From Apostichopus japonicus (taxonomy: Eukaryota; Echinodermata; Holothuroidea; Aspidochirotida; Stichopodidae): a stretch of 64,000 bases of DNA. The stretch spans positions 7,118,501 to 7,182,500 of the forward strand of contig NC_092573.1 in the NCBI RefSeq assembly GCF_037975245.1. Direction: 5' to 3'. Below the pieces are notes generated by a model. That model did not search any database, was not told the origin of the DNA, and worked only from the letters and a program-made list of their open reading frames with translations. Made by a program: the position numbers and the translations under genes. Below, piece after piece: positions 11,610 to 24,349 of this stretch; the stretch's first letter is position 1, and every line of letters begins with the position of its first letter.

Positions 11610-11794
11610 CTGTGCAGCAGGGTAATTTCCATCAAAGCTATCGTATCTTGAAGGTTGGTGACGTGGTGAATCTTCATAAGATGCACGATCGAGGGAATCC
11701 CGAGTTGAGTTATTATTACTATTCTGAGGACTGTTGTTGCCTATAACTGGTGCATTAATGTCGCTAGTATAGTCACTATCCTCTGACATGACTC
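11610..11794 (-). CDS. UNC13: UNC13 exon E: disordered Ser/Asn/Asp linker
   Basis: This 185-bp exon (phase 1 to phase 0) has the acceptor tttctccatag and the donor gtttgt. It reads VMSEDSDYTSDINAPVIG, then a Ser/Asn-rich stretch (NNSPQNSNNNSTRDS), then RYDSFDGNYPAAQ. The SEDSDYTSD element matches the DDRDSDYRSETSNS element that follows C2A in mammalian Munc13-1 and -2, which anchors this exon in the gene. The rest is low-complexity and probably disordered. The donor consensus is weak at its +3 to +5 positions, and a long (AT)n tract lies within about 20 to 170 bases downstream in the intron. An internal Met could in principle start a shorter isoform, but nothing in the sequence shows that it does. 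Confidence 0.88.
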
Positions 11795-12785
11795 CTATGG
11801 AGAAAAATATCATTTCTATGAAATTTACTACAAAATAATTCTACATGCACTGCAACAGGTGTACTGCAGGTTAAAGATTAATTATGACTGTACTATTTAT
11901 AAAAATTCTTACTTCTGTGTTGATATTGATGATGAGAAATTACTAAATTAACATTTATTAATATACGATTCTATTTCTTACTATTTAACTTCTAACCTAC
12001 ACATGACAGGTTACAAGTATTTTATCATGCTTATCTTCAATACAACATCATTCATAAATATTCATTAAACACCAGATGAATATTCAGTACCAATACAACA
12101 TTTACACCCAATTATCCACATCCCTGCTTGCAAATATCCTGGAAAATAAAGAGAAAATGATCTTGTGTGTTGGGTGAGGATCCATGCATAGAAAATAGGA
12201 AATGGATAAAATTGATTACTGGAACTTTTCTTTCCGATATATACCATTACAATTAAGCCCAAAATATAAGCAGAGTATATATTAAAAATTTACAATTGGT
12301 TCTCATCATTTTCATCAACCAGACCAGGCCATTTTTGGAAATTTCATTTTTTTGGCAAACGGTCAAGCTAAATGAGGCTACTTTGTTGCAGAATTACGTT
12401 ATGGAAAAGAATTAACAAATTAATTCAAATCCACCCAGACAGCTATTTTAATAACAATAGATGTAGACAATCCTGTATTATAATTGATTTAAAATGATAT
12501 TCACTAAAAATTCTACAATTTCACTAAAGTTTTGATTGAATTCTTTACAGGATTAAAGTATGCTTTTAACAATGGGATCAACATACAAGATAGTAGTCCT
12601 TCATTCTTTAGTGAAGGATATAAAAATGACATATTGGTACAGTATTGTGGCATATATATTCAAGTACAAATTGTATGTGTATGGTTGACACAGGGCACAC
12701 TTGTCCACAAAAGGTGATATAAACTTCATGACTATAAAGACAGACTGAATAGTAACCATGGAAATGAGCAATTACATCCATATTC

Positions 12786-13008
12786 TGATCTGCCGCTCCC
12801 GAAGTCTGGAACAATTTGCCAACAAACATCCGTAGAACACCTAATCTTAATCATTTTAAGACAGATTTGAAGACGTACCTTTTTAGCTATTTTCAAACTG
12901 TCATTAAACTTCTTAGCCTGGTTTAACGGTTTATGTTCCTTTTTATTGTACAGCGCTTTGAGATTTCTGGGAGGCGCTATATAAGTACTACGTATTATTA
13001 TTATTATA
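12786..13008 (+). mobile_element. L2/CR1-like non-LTR retrotransposon, 3' end fragment
   Basis: The plus strand reads AAPEVWNNLPTNIRRTPNLN followed by HFKTDLKTYLF. This is the typical C-terminal end of L2/CR1/Jockey-type reverse transcriptases (consensus APxLWNxLPxxIR...FKxxLKTxLF). After a stop, a 3' untranslated tail contains cagcgctttgagatt and ggcgctatataagta and ends in short ATT repeats, a familiar LINE tail. The rest of the element is absent, so this is a 5'-truncated dead copy in antisense orientation to UNC13. Confidence 0.75.
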
Positions 13009-13112
13009 AGTGGTGTTCCATGTAATATATATACTACCAAAAAAAATGAAGAATTTATGTTACAAATCTAAAGAAAATTTCATTGCATTGATGATAAACG
13101 ATGAATAAACGG

Positions 13113-13151
13113 AGGGAAAAAAAAAAAAAAAATTATTATTATTATTATTAT
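13113..13151 (+). repeat. Poly-A plus (ATT)n tract
   Basis: A run of about 17 A is followed by about seven ATT units. This resembles the tail left by a retroposon insertion, although no body sequence upstream of it could be recognised. Confidence 0.6.
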
Positions 13152-13544
13152 ATTCTGCTTTCTTTCTCTATGCACACATGGTTTGTATGTTTCTATAACT
13201 ATTGTTGTCTACTTTCCTTGATAAACTATCATCCACAAAGTGCCTATTTGTCTTGTCTTGTCTTGTCTTGTTTGTTTTTTTATTCCATTTTAAGTAGATC
13301 CTTGAACTAAGATCAATGATATTATTAGCTACCCCAGGTATATTAATATTTATATATTGACATCTGGGCATTCATATTTTTATCATTCATACAAGAATAA
13401 AGTCTTGCAATCATTACATCAAAGTGATATCGCCGTTGATTCTCAAACGAAGTGAGAGATTTGGAGAATAATAAAAGCTTTTTCCAGATAGCTACTTCAA
13501 GGTGTCTTGTTTCATTTATTTACTTCTGCAGTTTACATCAAAGT

Positions 13545-14437
13545 TAAAGAGGAGTGTAAGTATTAGCCATCATTTATAAGTAACTAAAACTGCTTGCAAT
13601 CAATTTATAGCCATCATTTGTAAGTAACCAAAAGTGCTTGCAATCAAGTTTCGACCATCATTTGTATATCTAATAGTGCTTGCAATCAAGTTTTAGCCAT
13701 CATTTGTAAGTAACTAAAACTGCTTGCAATCAAGTTATAGCCATCATTTATAAGTAACTAAAACTGCTTGCAATCAATTTATAGCCATCATTTGTAAGTA
13801 ACCAAAAGTGCTTGCAATCAAGTTTCGACCATCATTTGTATATCTAATAGTGCTTGCAATCAAGTTTTAGCCATCATTTGTAAGTAACTAAAACTGCTTG
13901 CAATCAAGTTATAGCCATCATTTATAAGTAACTAAAACTGCTTGCAATCAAGTTTTAGCCATCATTTATAAGTAACCAAAAGTGCTTGCAATCAAGTTTC
14001 GACCATCATTTGTATATCTAATAGTGCTTGCAATCAAGTTTTAGCCATCATTTGTAAGTAACTAAAAGTGCTTGCAATCAATTTATAGCCATCATTTATA
14101 AGTAACTAAAACTGCTTGCAATTAAGTTTTAGCCATCATTTGTAAGTAACCAAAAGTGCTTGCAATCAAGTTATAGCCATCATTTATAAGTAACTAAAAC
14201 TGCTTGCAATTAAGTTTTAGCCATCATTTGTAAGTAACCAAAAGTGCTTGCAATCAAGTTTCGACCATCATTTGTATATCTAATAGTGCTTGCAATGAAG
14301 TTTTAGCCATCATTTGTAAGTAACTAAAAGTGCTTGCAATCAAGTTTTGGCTATCAATTGTAAGTAACTAAAAAGTTCTTGCAATCAAGTTAAGCCATCA
14401 TTTGTAAGTAACCAAAAGTGCTTGCAATCAACTTTCA
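13545..14437. repeat. Minisatellite, about 44-bp unit, about 20 copies, higher-order pattern
   Basis: The unit core is agccatcatttgtaagtaac followed by taaaagtgcttgcaatcaag. Variants occur in a fixed order: type 'ttataagtaactaaaactg', type 'gtaagtaaccaaaagtg', type 'gaccatcatttgtatatcta', then 'gtaagtaactaaaactg'. This four-unit block (about 175 bp) repeats, notably 13565-13740 against 13741-13915. The array thus grew by unit duplication and then block duplication. Confidence 0.9.
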
Positions 14438-17400
14438 GCAGACGGGGAGGGTCACAGGTAGGCTTATCCATTGATTTCAACTTTTCCTGGCTTTATTGAC
14501 TGCTATTATTAGTACTCTAAGTAACTGGTATATTCATGAACTTTATCTTAAACAGAAATTACTCCTTTGTATTGTTTTTTTCAAAATAGTAACTGCTAAG
14601 CAATGTCTTTTCATTTTGAAATAGTTATTTTACATCAAAACTAGAGGCCAATCATACTCAAACTGTGTAGCAGATTCAGACATATACTCCCCACTTCTAA
14701 TCAAGGAGTGCTTTACAATTTTGGCAGTCACAATAGACTACGTGCCAGTCACACAACAAAAAGGGTCCAAAATTCCCCATGAAGGCAAGGAGGTGAAGCC
14801 AAAAAAAATAAACAAAATTACCACAAAATGGGACGAACAGAGAAAAGTATAAAACAAAAGAGAAATAGTGACAATAGCAATAAATGTGCAAAGCCAAACT
14901 GCTTTAAGCAAATATAGAGCTTTTTAAGAAAAAAAAAAAAAATTTTTTTTAAGCTTTTACTTTCTTTTGCTGTTATAAAATTAGCACTATCATTACAATG
15001 CACCATATTTGAAAATAACTGTCATCCCAAAAAATATCCTACAGATTGGTTCTTTTTTGGACCTCTAGGAAAAAAAGTTGAGTGTATATCTGAAGAGCTT
15101 ATTCTTTGATTGAGTATCATACCGAATTATATTCCAATTCTCTGTCATCATTTAATTCCTTGTATTTGGGTTTTACTAATCCCCTCCACAAGGTTATTAA
15201 CTTTCTGGGGAAATGCTTTTATAATTGGGTTCCAACTCTACAGGCTTTACAATGCCTTACCATATATGCTGTTTGTCATTCTGATGTGCATGTTGAATGT
15301 CATATTCAATTGCCAGCATGCTATTACACTTTAAGCTTTATTAAGAGCTAAAGTCTGAAACTTTTTTTGTTTTAAGGTGGCATAAAATGTGCTTTAGTGT
15401 TGAGAATTTGCAAAAGTTTTCTGCAATTTATTAACTCTCCAAAAGTACTAAGTATTCCCAGACAAAACGGCAAGATTTGAATACCTTCAATTCACAGCAA
15501 GCAGGTAACTGCCTCTAGGGTGCCATTAAAATGGAGATGAACTTTAATACAATAATGTAATCAGTTTTGGCCTTTTACCATTCTAAGCCCAAAGGAGATG
15601 ATCTTTAGATCTTATAATTACATAGAGGGAATTTAAACAAATACATTTTGTTTAGCTTCTAGCAAAAAAGGACATTGTCTTTAATACCTAGAGCTCTAAG
15701 CCCTTTTCATTTCAAAACCATATTAAAATATATCACATGCAACATTGGCATAGTTCAGTGACTCACAGCCACAAAAAAAAAAATTAAAAAATAAAATAAA
15801 AGGGATGGAGCAAAGATTCAAAGAATTCTAAAACAATAATTTTTTCCTCAGAAAATAAATATCAATAAATTTCTCCTCAGAGGCAGGAAATGTTTTATAA
15901 GATCTCTCACAAACCAAAGAGTCCCTTAATGGGTTTGTACAGTTGATTCAATGGGTAAATGAGGGTGCTATCCAACTTTAAAGAGAAAATCAAATCGAAC
16001 TTAAGATACTACATGACACTGCATCCCAGCTGGCCAACTTCATAGTTCAAATATTTGAAGACTCAACTACATTCACCTACAACATCAAAGAAACTTTAAC
16101 GACCACAGGACATCCTACATGAGACTCTGAACTTGTTTTGTATGTAACCCCTCCTACTCACCGCCCCCCCCCCCCCGCCCCTCTCTCTCCTCATGTGGAA
16201 ACCAAGAGAATGATTGGTTTGTGAGATATCCTATGGCAGGGTTTTCATGCAAACATCACAATAACACAGCTACTACCACAACAAAATACTTCAGTTTGTA
16301 AAATAGATGAACATTAATGAAAAACATAAAATGCACTGATATTGTTATCGTTCCAATTTACTTGATGAAAGAGCTGCTATTTTGCCCCAGATTCTGCTAA
16401 TATTTTGACAAATTTATTTGAAAGGTAATAATTTGGCTAACTTTTTGTTTCTTACAACAGACTGCCATGCTCATCACAGGACAATAGACACAATGCATGA
16501 GTACTAAACTTTGGACTTGTTAACACAGACACTAATTAATTATGTCAGCCATGCATTAACCTCATTAATGTTTATGTCCAAGGCCTTATCTTTCTAGTTA
16601 TTCTCAATTAATTTTGAATGACCCTACCACTGAATACTAACTATTACTCAAACCCTAACCCAGACATCAATGAACAGTCCTTTATCCTCTCACACAGTTT
16701 CACCTGTCTTGTTCTTTTTTTAGTCAGTTGTTTTCGGGTAATTAACTTATGTTATTTGATGTAGGTGTATTTTACTCATCACTTGTTGAATAATTAGGAA
16801 TGATGAGAAAGAAAAGAAATTGTTCGGAAGTCTTTATTTATTTGGTGGGGGAGGAAGGAAGGGATAGAGTAGACGGAGATTGTGATGAGGAAAAAAGGGT
16901 TTCAAGATACCGACTTGCGTTTATGACAGTTTCAGGGATGCATGTATCATTAATTCAAAAGCATTCAACTTCGACTGGGGATAATTTCCATTTATATTTA
17001 GCAAATACAAAAGTTTTTCATGTTTCTGTAAGTATATTGAGAAGAGTAACAATGTTGTCTATAATTTCAAATATCAACAAGGCTACCCATAGATTTGGCT
17101 TCTTGCATATGATCTAAGCAATAAACTAATTATGCTTAATGAGACTCTGCATTACTTGTCTGGACAACTCTCAAAACTGAGAATGCTTCCATCTGCTACC
17201 ATATATATTTATGACAAGTCACGAAATAAAAATATATAATAATAAAGACCCATTCATGCATGGTGCAGCCATTGACGGTTATAAGAAAAATGCAAGAGTG
17301 AAGTGGTTGTACTCTCAGTATAACTGAATCTTTGAAGCAGCTAGAGGAGTCCATCTCAGAGTATGAATCAACAAGCTAACAATTAACTATCCCTAATGGC

Positions 17401-17689
17401 AACTTAAATCAACACATTACTTAATTGAAACCATGAAACCAAGCATTTATATTATCTTTCTGATGTGTGAATCATTAGTGCTTATTCCATTTTTTGACAA
17501 TGCTTAGGTTCCTAATTACTATGATCCATTTATTATGATCCAGTCTGATCCCTAGTCACAATGATTCAGTTTATAGTCTGAGGGTCCAATTCTTTGTCCT
17601 TTATCTAAACATTAGGTCCCTACAGTGAACCAGCCTTTAGTCATCATAATGTAGTCCATATGCTGATCCTGTCTTTAGTCACAACAGAG

Positions 17690-18410
17690 CATTGACAGAA
17701 CCAATTGTTCAAATCCCCTTAGTCGTTGTCTAGCATTGTCTATTGTTCCAATCCCGAGTCACAATAAAGCATTGTCTAGACCAATTGTCCCAATCCTCTG
17801 GGTAACAATAAAGCATTGTCTACACCTATTGTTCCATCCCCAAAGTCACACTGACTAGACCTATGCACTTAGTTATAGAAGCATTGTGTATTGTTCCAAT
17901 CCCCTGAGTCACAATGGAGCATTGTCTAGACCCATTGTCCCAATCCTCTGGGTAACAAGAAAGCATTGTCTAGACCCATTGTCTCAATCCTCTGGGTAAC
18001 AATGAAGCATTGCCTAGACCTATTGCTACATCCCTTGAGGCACAATGAAGCATTGTCTAGACCTATTGTTCCATCCCCAAAGTCACACGGAAACATTGAC
18101 TAGACCTATCCCCCTGTCTAGCATTGTCTTTTGTTCCAATCCCCTTAAGTCAAAATGATGCATTGACTACACCCATTGTTGCAATCACCTTAGTAAAAGA
18201 AGCATTGTTTTACTGTCCCATTCCTCTGAGTTACAATATAAAGCATTGTCTGGCCTTTTTGTTCCAATCACCTTAATCAATGAAGCATTATCTATCACTG
18301 TCTACTGTTTAAATCCCCTGAGTCACAATGAAGCATTGTCTGGACCTATTGTTCCAATCCTCCAGCAAAATCAATAAAGCATTGTCTAGACCAATTGTTT
18401 AAATCCAGGT
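17690..18410. repeat. Irregular minisatellite with 'agcattgtctagacc' core
   Basis: The elements gcattgtctagacc, attgttccaatcc and gagtcacaatgaa recur about 14 times with spacing of roughly 40 to 55 bases and many small deletions. It is an old, decayed tandem array ending about 155 bases from exon D. Confidence 0.8.
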
Positions 18411-18565
18411 ACCATATTTCATATCCAACTTTCCTTTCAAGACCTTAAGCAACTCATAGTCCTGAAATTTATTACCCCCAGTTTAAATTCCGCCAAAATA
18501 CCAGAGTTAATCCCAAAACCTCTGACATATGTTGGATAGATGTTTTGCACGCAACTTTCACATAC

Positions 18566-18676
18566 CATGCAAATTATCGCGAGATGCATGCGAAGGGCTG
18601 GCAGCTTGATCCTGGTGCATGTCTTGATAGAGGCGAAGCTTTCGCTCTAAAGAGACTGTTTCCTGTTCTTCCAGCT
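18566..18676 (-). CDS. UNC13: UNC13 exon D: charged helix after C2A
   Basis: This 111-bp, phase 1 to phase 1 exon has the acceptor cttctttacag and the donor gtatgt. It encodes ELEEQETVSLERKLRLYQDM, then a HQDQAASPSHASRDNLH tail. It aligns loosely with the mammalian stretch [26 protein letters not shown] that follows the C2A domain: an acidic start, a Lys/Leu-rich helix, then Met-x-Gln-Asp. Because the length is a multiple of three with the same phase at both ends, this exon could be skipped without shifting the frame, so it is a possible cassette exon (inference). The identification depends more on position, phase and helix pattern than on strong identity. Confidence 0.85.
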
Positions 18677-21533
18677 CTGTAAAGAAGCGGTCAGTCAAAG
18701 TTCAAGTTCATGAATATGCAGATAGAGAGTCGTGCATTATAATAATTTGATAGATAAAAAGCTGTGCAGATGATATGATAAATACAAAAGAGAAAAGAAA
18801 AAACTAAAAAAGAAAAAAAAATTAAACAGAACCAAGGATACAAATTGACTAAATAATTTAGCATTTTTCTTTATAAGTAATTATAATTTAATAATTAATA
18901 TGAATTATAGCTATGGCTAATAGTTAATAAAGTAGCAAAATGTCTACAATGCAGTTATAATGAATCATACCATGTTGGTCACAGATGAAAACCAATGTTA
19001 TGTTACTTTATATCACATGAATGCACGATTTTTATCAATAATGATGACGATGGTCTTTCTACTAATTACCTAATATCCTTAGGGAACAAAACAATTTTTA
19101 ACAAAAGCAAGATAGTGTGAGCAAAATGTTTTCTGTTACTTTGTACTTCTCCCTGTCAATGTGTGTGCTCCATAGTATCATCTGACACACATTTATTTCA
19201 AGTATAAGTTTTGCCTTCACTTGTTTGCTAATATATACTAAATTGTCATTAAACTTCCATATTACAAAGTCTTTGATATGTTATTTTGAAGTCAGTCAAG
19301 CATGTCAAAAAAAATTCCCATGAATATAATATTCATGCAATATTAATTATTAACAAAGTAATTAGTATAGCTATTAATCAAATCTGGACACACAGATAGT
19401 TACTGCTGTATAGTTATTATCAGAAAATAAAAGCAAAAGTCACAAAACCATCGAACACAAAGCCAAAACGCCTGGGATGATAAAGAAACAAACAGAAACA
19501 GGGATTTAGGGGTGCCTTCCACCTCCATCCTCCATTAACCTTGCCCTCTCCCACTTTCTTACCGTTTATATTTAACTAAGGGTAAGACAACAACATAGAA
19601 AATGTTAAGAAATGTTTTCTTTGCTAACCCAAAGCACTACATGTCAACTAAACATGCTTCTGAGGAATTATATGCTTTTAGAGGGGTAAACATACATGTA
19701 TGCTTTTAGAGGGATAAATAGAGTACGGTTTAGAGGGGTAAATATGCATTCAGAGGAATAAAAATGCTGATTAGAGGAGAAAATTTGCTTTAGAGGTGTT
19801 AATGCGCTTTCAGAGGGGTAAATATGCTTTTAGAGAGATAAACATGCTTTAGAGGGATAAATATGCTTCAGTGGGGGTAAGTATGCTTTTAGAGGGGTAC
19901 ATATGCTGTAAAGGGATAAATATACTTCAGAGGGGATAGTTATGCTTTTAGAGGGAAAATATGCTTCAGAGGGTCGAATATGCTTTTAGAGGGGTAAGTA
20001 TGGTTTTATAGGGATATATATGCATTAGGGGGATAATATACTTTAGAGGGGTACATATATGCTTGAAAGGGGAAAATATGCTTCAGAGGGTCAAATATGC
20101 TTTTAGAGGGGTGGGTACATATGCTTTAGAGGGGTAAATATGCTTAAGAGGGATAATAAACATTAGAGGGGTAAATAAGCTTTAAAGCTGCCCTTCACCA
20201 ATACTTCAAGCTGCTATAAAACAACATTGCATTCTTTTCAGAGGTTCCTTTCAGAGGGTTTTACTCTAATCCCAATCCTTATCCTAATCCAAATCCTTCT
20301 ATACTGTTGGGTATATTCATGTCAATATCAATATTTTATAGATCTATATATTTAATGAATATCAGGAATTTACATCTGAGCTGAGTTGGAGATGAAGTGA
20401 TAATGCATTTGCAAAATCAAGGTTTCATTATCTAACTTGTGAGACAGTTTTAAGCTCACACAAGATTTCACAATCATTTTCAAAACATGAAGCAAGGAAT
20501 TTGGAGAATTTTGTCTATCTGATTGGTCTGACATGATCACGAACGGTCCCTTTAACGATCGGCTATACTATAGATTAACTGTTGCATGTTTGATAACAGA
20601 GCAAGTTCAACCTTTCAAGAACAATGATGTCAAAAACACAGACCCTGCAAAAATAAATTACCTTTTCTATGCTTCGCTGCAAGCAATTTCAAAAGTAAAT
20701 GAGAAAGTTTTTAAAAGTAAGTAAAAAGAATAATTTGACATGATAAACTGCTTCGATATATTAAGGAGAACATTTCAGTAAATGAGAACTCATGTAAATT
20801 TGAAAGTCAATTAAGTATTAAGTAGATGTGCTCTTTGGTCAAGATTAAAGGGTAACAGAACTATTTAAAGAGCAAACAATTCATGTATCAAATTGAAAAA
20901 TATTCCTATAACAAAGACAAGAGGAAGTTTCAGCTATGATGACATCCTGATGAAAGAAGCTTCATTATGATTTCATGCTATAATACAGTTTCAAAATGTG
21001 ACATTTTCTTCGTTAAATACCTTAAATAACCTGCTTTTCAGCAGCTGCCTGCATATATTGTAATTTTGTTTGTGTTAATGATGCAGGCTAAACAGTATCT
21101 TGCAGACTGTTAATGGAACACTTTAAGTCACACAACTGTAAAAATATAAATATTTGACAGGTATTGTTTAAAATTAATTTATGCATCATACAGTACCAAT
21201 TAGGGCTTAACCCAGAAACATTATTAACAGAGTAGAATACCACAGAACACAACCATGGGTATTGTGATACTCTTCAAGTGCGAGGCACATGATCAGCAAC
21301 GTGCTATATATCAAGAGAATTTGCGGGCGATCCAGCCAGCAAAATTTAATTAAAATATCTATGAAATGAGGCAAGTAGCAATCTGGAGAAAATGGAAACA
21401 AAACCGTGTAAATTAAAATATGAATTTTTAGCTTTTACATTTTTATTGTATCAAATATCCTGTAGAGAACAACCACAGATAAATTTGAAATGTAAGGAAG
21501 ACGTGAGTGTATATAGATATAGAGCAAGCATAC
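18677..21533 (-). other. UNC13 intron between exons C and D
   Basis: This 2.9 kb AT-rich intron contains a minisatellite of about 20 bp (19655-20190). I see no further gene, RNA gene or mobile element in the rest. Confidence 0.75.
19655..20190. repeat. Minisatellite, about 20-bp unit 'agaggggtaaatatgctttt'
   Basis: About 25 degenerate copies of a roughly 20-base unit (ttagaggggtaaatatgctt) run head to tail, with single-base changes and one- to five-base length differences. The plus strand is G/T-rich. Confidence 0.88.
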
Positions 21534-21657
21534 CATAGGGAACTTCATATCTGGCATCTATGAGGACCCGGTGTCCCGTGGGAACTTTGGTACCGTTCAC
21601 CTGTTGGTTCTTCACCTCGACTTCACGATCCAATGAGTACCAATCTCCTTTCCCCTC
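21534..21657 (-). CDS. UNC13: UNC13 exon C: end of C2A domain and following strand
   Basis: This 124-bp exon has the acceptor tttacttttcag and the donor gtatgc. It enters in phase 0 directly after the Glu codon of exon B and leaves in phase 1. It reads EGKGDWYSLDREVEVKNQQ, then VNGTKVPTGHRVLIDARYEV and PYG. The mammalian parallel is EGPGEWLTLDSQV followed by HRILLDTRFELPL. The spacing of W-x2-LD and the HRxLxDxRxE motif fits the last C2A strand and the conserved tail. The insert between them (KNQQVNGTKV) differs from mammals in sequence but keeps the Gly-Thr-Lys. The boundaries are supported by phase continuity on both sides. Confidence 0.92.
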
Positions 21658-23531
21658 CTGAAAAGTAAAAATGGCAACAACTTGTTGACTTCAAATATCA
21701 AATGAAATTACAAAAATATCTCAAATAGAAATATGATCACCTACAGATGAGAAACTGAGAATATTAGTGATTAATAAATTCTGGTTGATGGTCTGCTAGA
21801 TAAATTAACACTGAAAAATTCTATGGAAATATTGCAAACTTTTTGCGAAACGTTTTTCTGGAATTGCACTAAATTTCCAAATTAATGTAAACTTGTTGGG
21901 ATAAAAAGGATTTATAAAGTAATATTATTCAACTTCTGATAGTAGAACCAAGAAAGAAATTGCTTCCCAGATGCAGAATTTTGATAGGACTGCAGGTAGT
22001 TGACCATGAAGCAAGGAAACAGACATCAATTCTTGTCACAATATTCAGGTATATATTATTATAAGGAGTAATATTCTTACTTTGTAGCTAGGACCGATAA
22101 TTAGCAAACTGAGCAATACCTCTGTTACCATGTCCAGTCGGTTTATTCACACTTAGAGTTCAGCTATCACAAATGGCTGTAACAGTAACCCCATAATGTA
22201 GAGCTATATAGGCATACACTACTACACTACATAAATATTCTCTACAGTGTGAGAGGGTTAATACAATTCTTTGCTCCTTGTAATAGACATTAAGTACAAA
22301 CAGGTTCAATTTAGTGATCACCCATATATGAATAAATGACAGGTATAGATGCTGCATATATATAGGAAATAGAATGATAGTAAGCAAGCCTAGCAAGGTC
22401 TTATCTAGTAATAACTTAAATCAATATTTCAGTTTTCTATGAACCATGAGTTAATTCCAACTCCTTGCATAAAGGTCTTAGCCTTGAATGAGGATTCTAC
22501 TGTATTCACATGGGTTTTGTTTAGATGGCGTGTATATACTCTCTATATAATTTATCCACCTGTTGGGTACAAGGTACGGGTATTAAAGCACTCAATTATG
22601 CAGCTATTTAATATTTATGATTACAGACAGACAGACGACTGACTGAATCAGAGACACTGCTGTTTCTTCTTCTTTCTTCATTCGCCACTAAACTTGATTC
22701 ATGTAACATATATACATACTTGGATGTCCGACACATGATTAACCAATCATGTAGATGCCATATGCTAATATACCCTGAGGCAGTTTTCCATGTTACAATT
22801 ACTGCAAGCACAGAGATGTTTTCTTCACTAGACACACAATCACTCATTGTGCAATTGGTTACAATCAAATGGTGGAACCCCATAGTTGATGAAACAGGGT
22901 GTATACATATAAAGAACACACAATTTATGTAACATCGTGTAATGCACTGAGTTACATACATACAGTGTGCAAATTGCATCTCCATTTGTTTTCAGGGGCT
23001 ACAAATAAACCATATATATACATGTAAACATGCAATCTACTTGTTAATTTTCCATAATGTACAGATAAAGCAGGAATGTGACTGCAAGCTTGATTGCAAA
23101 CTTTAAACAAAAACAATTAGATGATTCTTCAACATTTTCCTTATGTACAGCAAAGAGATTATAGACCAGACAGCTAACCCCACATGGAGACTCATTATAC
23201 TCAGGCATGTTGCAGATAATATACACCTCCTCTGTCAACTGGAATTATGCTTAATTACTTTAATGAAGGATTGGAACAAATCGAGATGTTTCAATGTCTT
23301 GTGACATTATCCAAAGATGTTCTTAGAACAAATTTGCAGAACTGTATGTAATATCTGGTACTCATTTGACCAGGGCAGAACTAATTATAATTCCACATTT
23401 AGTAACTTTTATACTGTCGCTGTATATATTGCATCAAAGAATGGTTCTTAACATTATATGAACCTGTGTCCTACTGTACATAGATATAGTTTAAATGCGT
23501 TCATGAACTTCAGGTCATAACGCATACCAAG

Positions 23532-23536
23532 AACAT
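23532..23536. repeat. Target-site duplication AACAT (left)
   Basis: The five bases before the left LTR equal the five bases after the right LTR (29808-29812). A 5-bp duplication is usual for Ty3/gypsy integrases. Confidence 0.9.
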
Positions 23537-23983
23537 TGTCATGATGCTCCCACCTGGAACATTGGGTTGAGAATGTTCAATTCGCACACAAAAGAAATGA
23601 AGATGAACACCAATAATAGAGTAAAAGCTACAATTCTAATTTATTGAAAATCTCTACATAATAATCTGACAAGAGTATAAGAAAATACTGCTTCTCTCCT
23701 CCCTAGCTGCAATCCACCCTCTGCTAAAGTTAATTACCCTCTCTCTCTCCTTCTCTTTTTTCCCCCAATCTCTCCTCCCCAACAGGTCTGGACTTGTTGA
23801 TTCCAAAAATAAACCAAAGTAAAACAATGGTGCCCTTTGTGACCATGTGACACACCATGGTCTAAACAAGGATGATGTAATAGACCCATGTCAAAGGTCA
23901 CTTGGTTGTTACTATGGGCAGTTGTTTATCCTCTGCCCACCAAGGAGAAAACTATGGATGCCTTTAAGTGATACATCCTTACA
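23537..23983 (-). repeat. 3' LTR of Gmr1-like element
   Basis: This is the downstream LTR, 447 bp, with no difference from the other copy seen by eye. Its AATAAA (minus strand, 23640-23645) is the likely polyadenylation signal for the element's RNA. Confidence 0.95.
23640..23645 (-). promoter_or_regulatory. Candidate polyadenylation signal in 3' LTR
   Basis: AATAAA is read on the minus strand about 100 bases before the end of the LTR. It is the only perfect hexamer in this orientation that I noticed in the LTR. As the element is in sense with UNC13, it could also act on the host transcript. Confidence 0.5.
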
Positions 23984-23990
23984 CCCCCAT
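23984..23990 (-). promoter_or_regulatory. Polypurine tract before 3' LTR
   Basis: ATGGGGG on the minus strand directly precedes the 3' LTR, the usual place for the plus-strand primer. It is shorter than most Ty3/gypsy tracts. Confidence 0.6.
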
Positions 23991-24349
23991 ACTTCAAGAG
24001 AAAAGCTGTGTCTTTTCACAAAACAATAATACACAAGTTAGGATAATTTCCATTAAAATAAAAAGGGAAACCTTTAAAGCAAATGACAACATTCTTTTAA
24101 TTAAAAGAGTACATGTTTAATTAATGTATAAACTACATGAGATATCCTTCCCATAAACTAGGCCTAAGAGGCAGACAGACAGTTATAAGCAAAACAATGC
24201 GGAAATGATAATCAACATATAAATGTACTACACTCCATAATGGACACCATGGCAGTTACCCATTAACAATGATAAAAACGACTATAACTGGGTCTACTTC
24301 TAGTGTTTATGAACTATAAGTACTACGATACATAACATGAAAACTCACT
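23991..24349 (-). other. 3' untranslated region of Gmr1-like element
   Basis: About 360 bases lie between the gag-pol stop and the purine tract. They are AT-rich, with no envelope-like or accessory frame. Confidence 0.75.

Larger units (their letters stand above)
11795..18565 (-). other. UNC13 intron between exons D and E
   Basis: This 6.8 kb intron holds a LINE-like 3' end (12786-13008), an A-run plus (ATT)n tail (13113-13151), a 44-bp minisatellite with higher-order structure (13545-14437), a poly-C tract near 16164 and an irregular GC-poor minisatellite (17690-18410). The stretches 11795-12785 and 14440-17690 show no gene, RNA or repeat that I recognise beyond short homopolymers. Confidence 0.7.

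Noticed and set aside
13545-14437. Regular short repeats that could recall a CRISPR array.
   Set aside because: There are no unique spacers: units abut head to tail and vary, and the host is clearly an animal genome.
16800-17117. 105-codon plus-strand frame beginning with a Lys/Arg-rich stretch.
   Set aside because: No recognisable domain, no splice context and codon use like random intron sequence.
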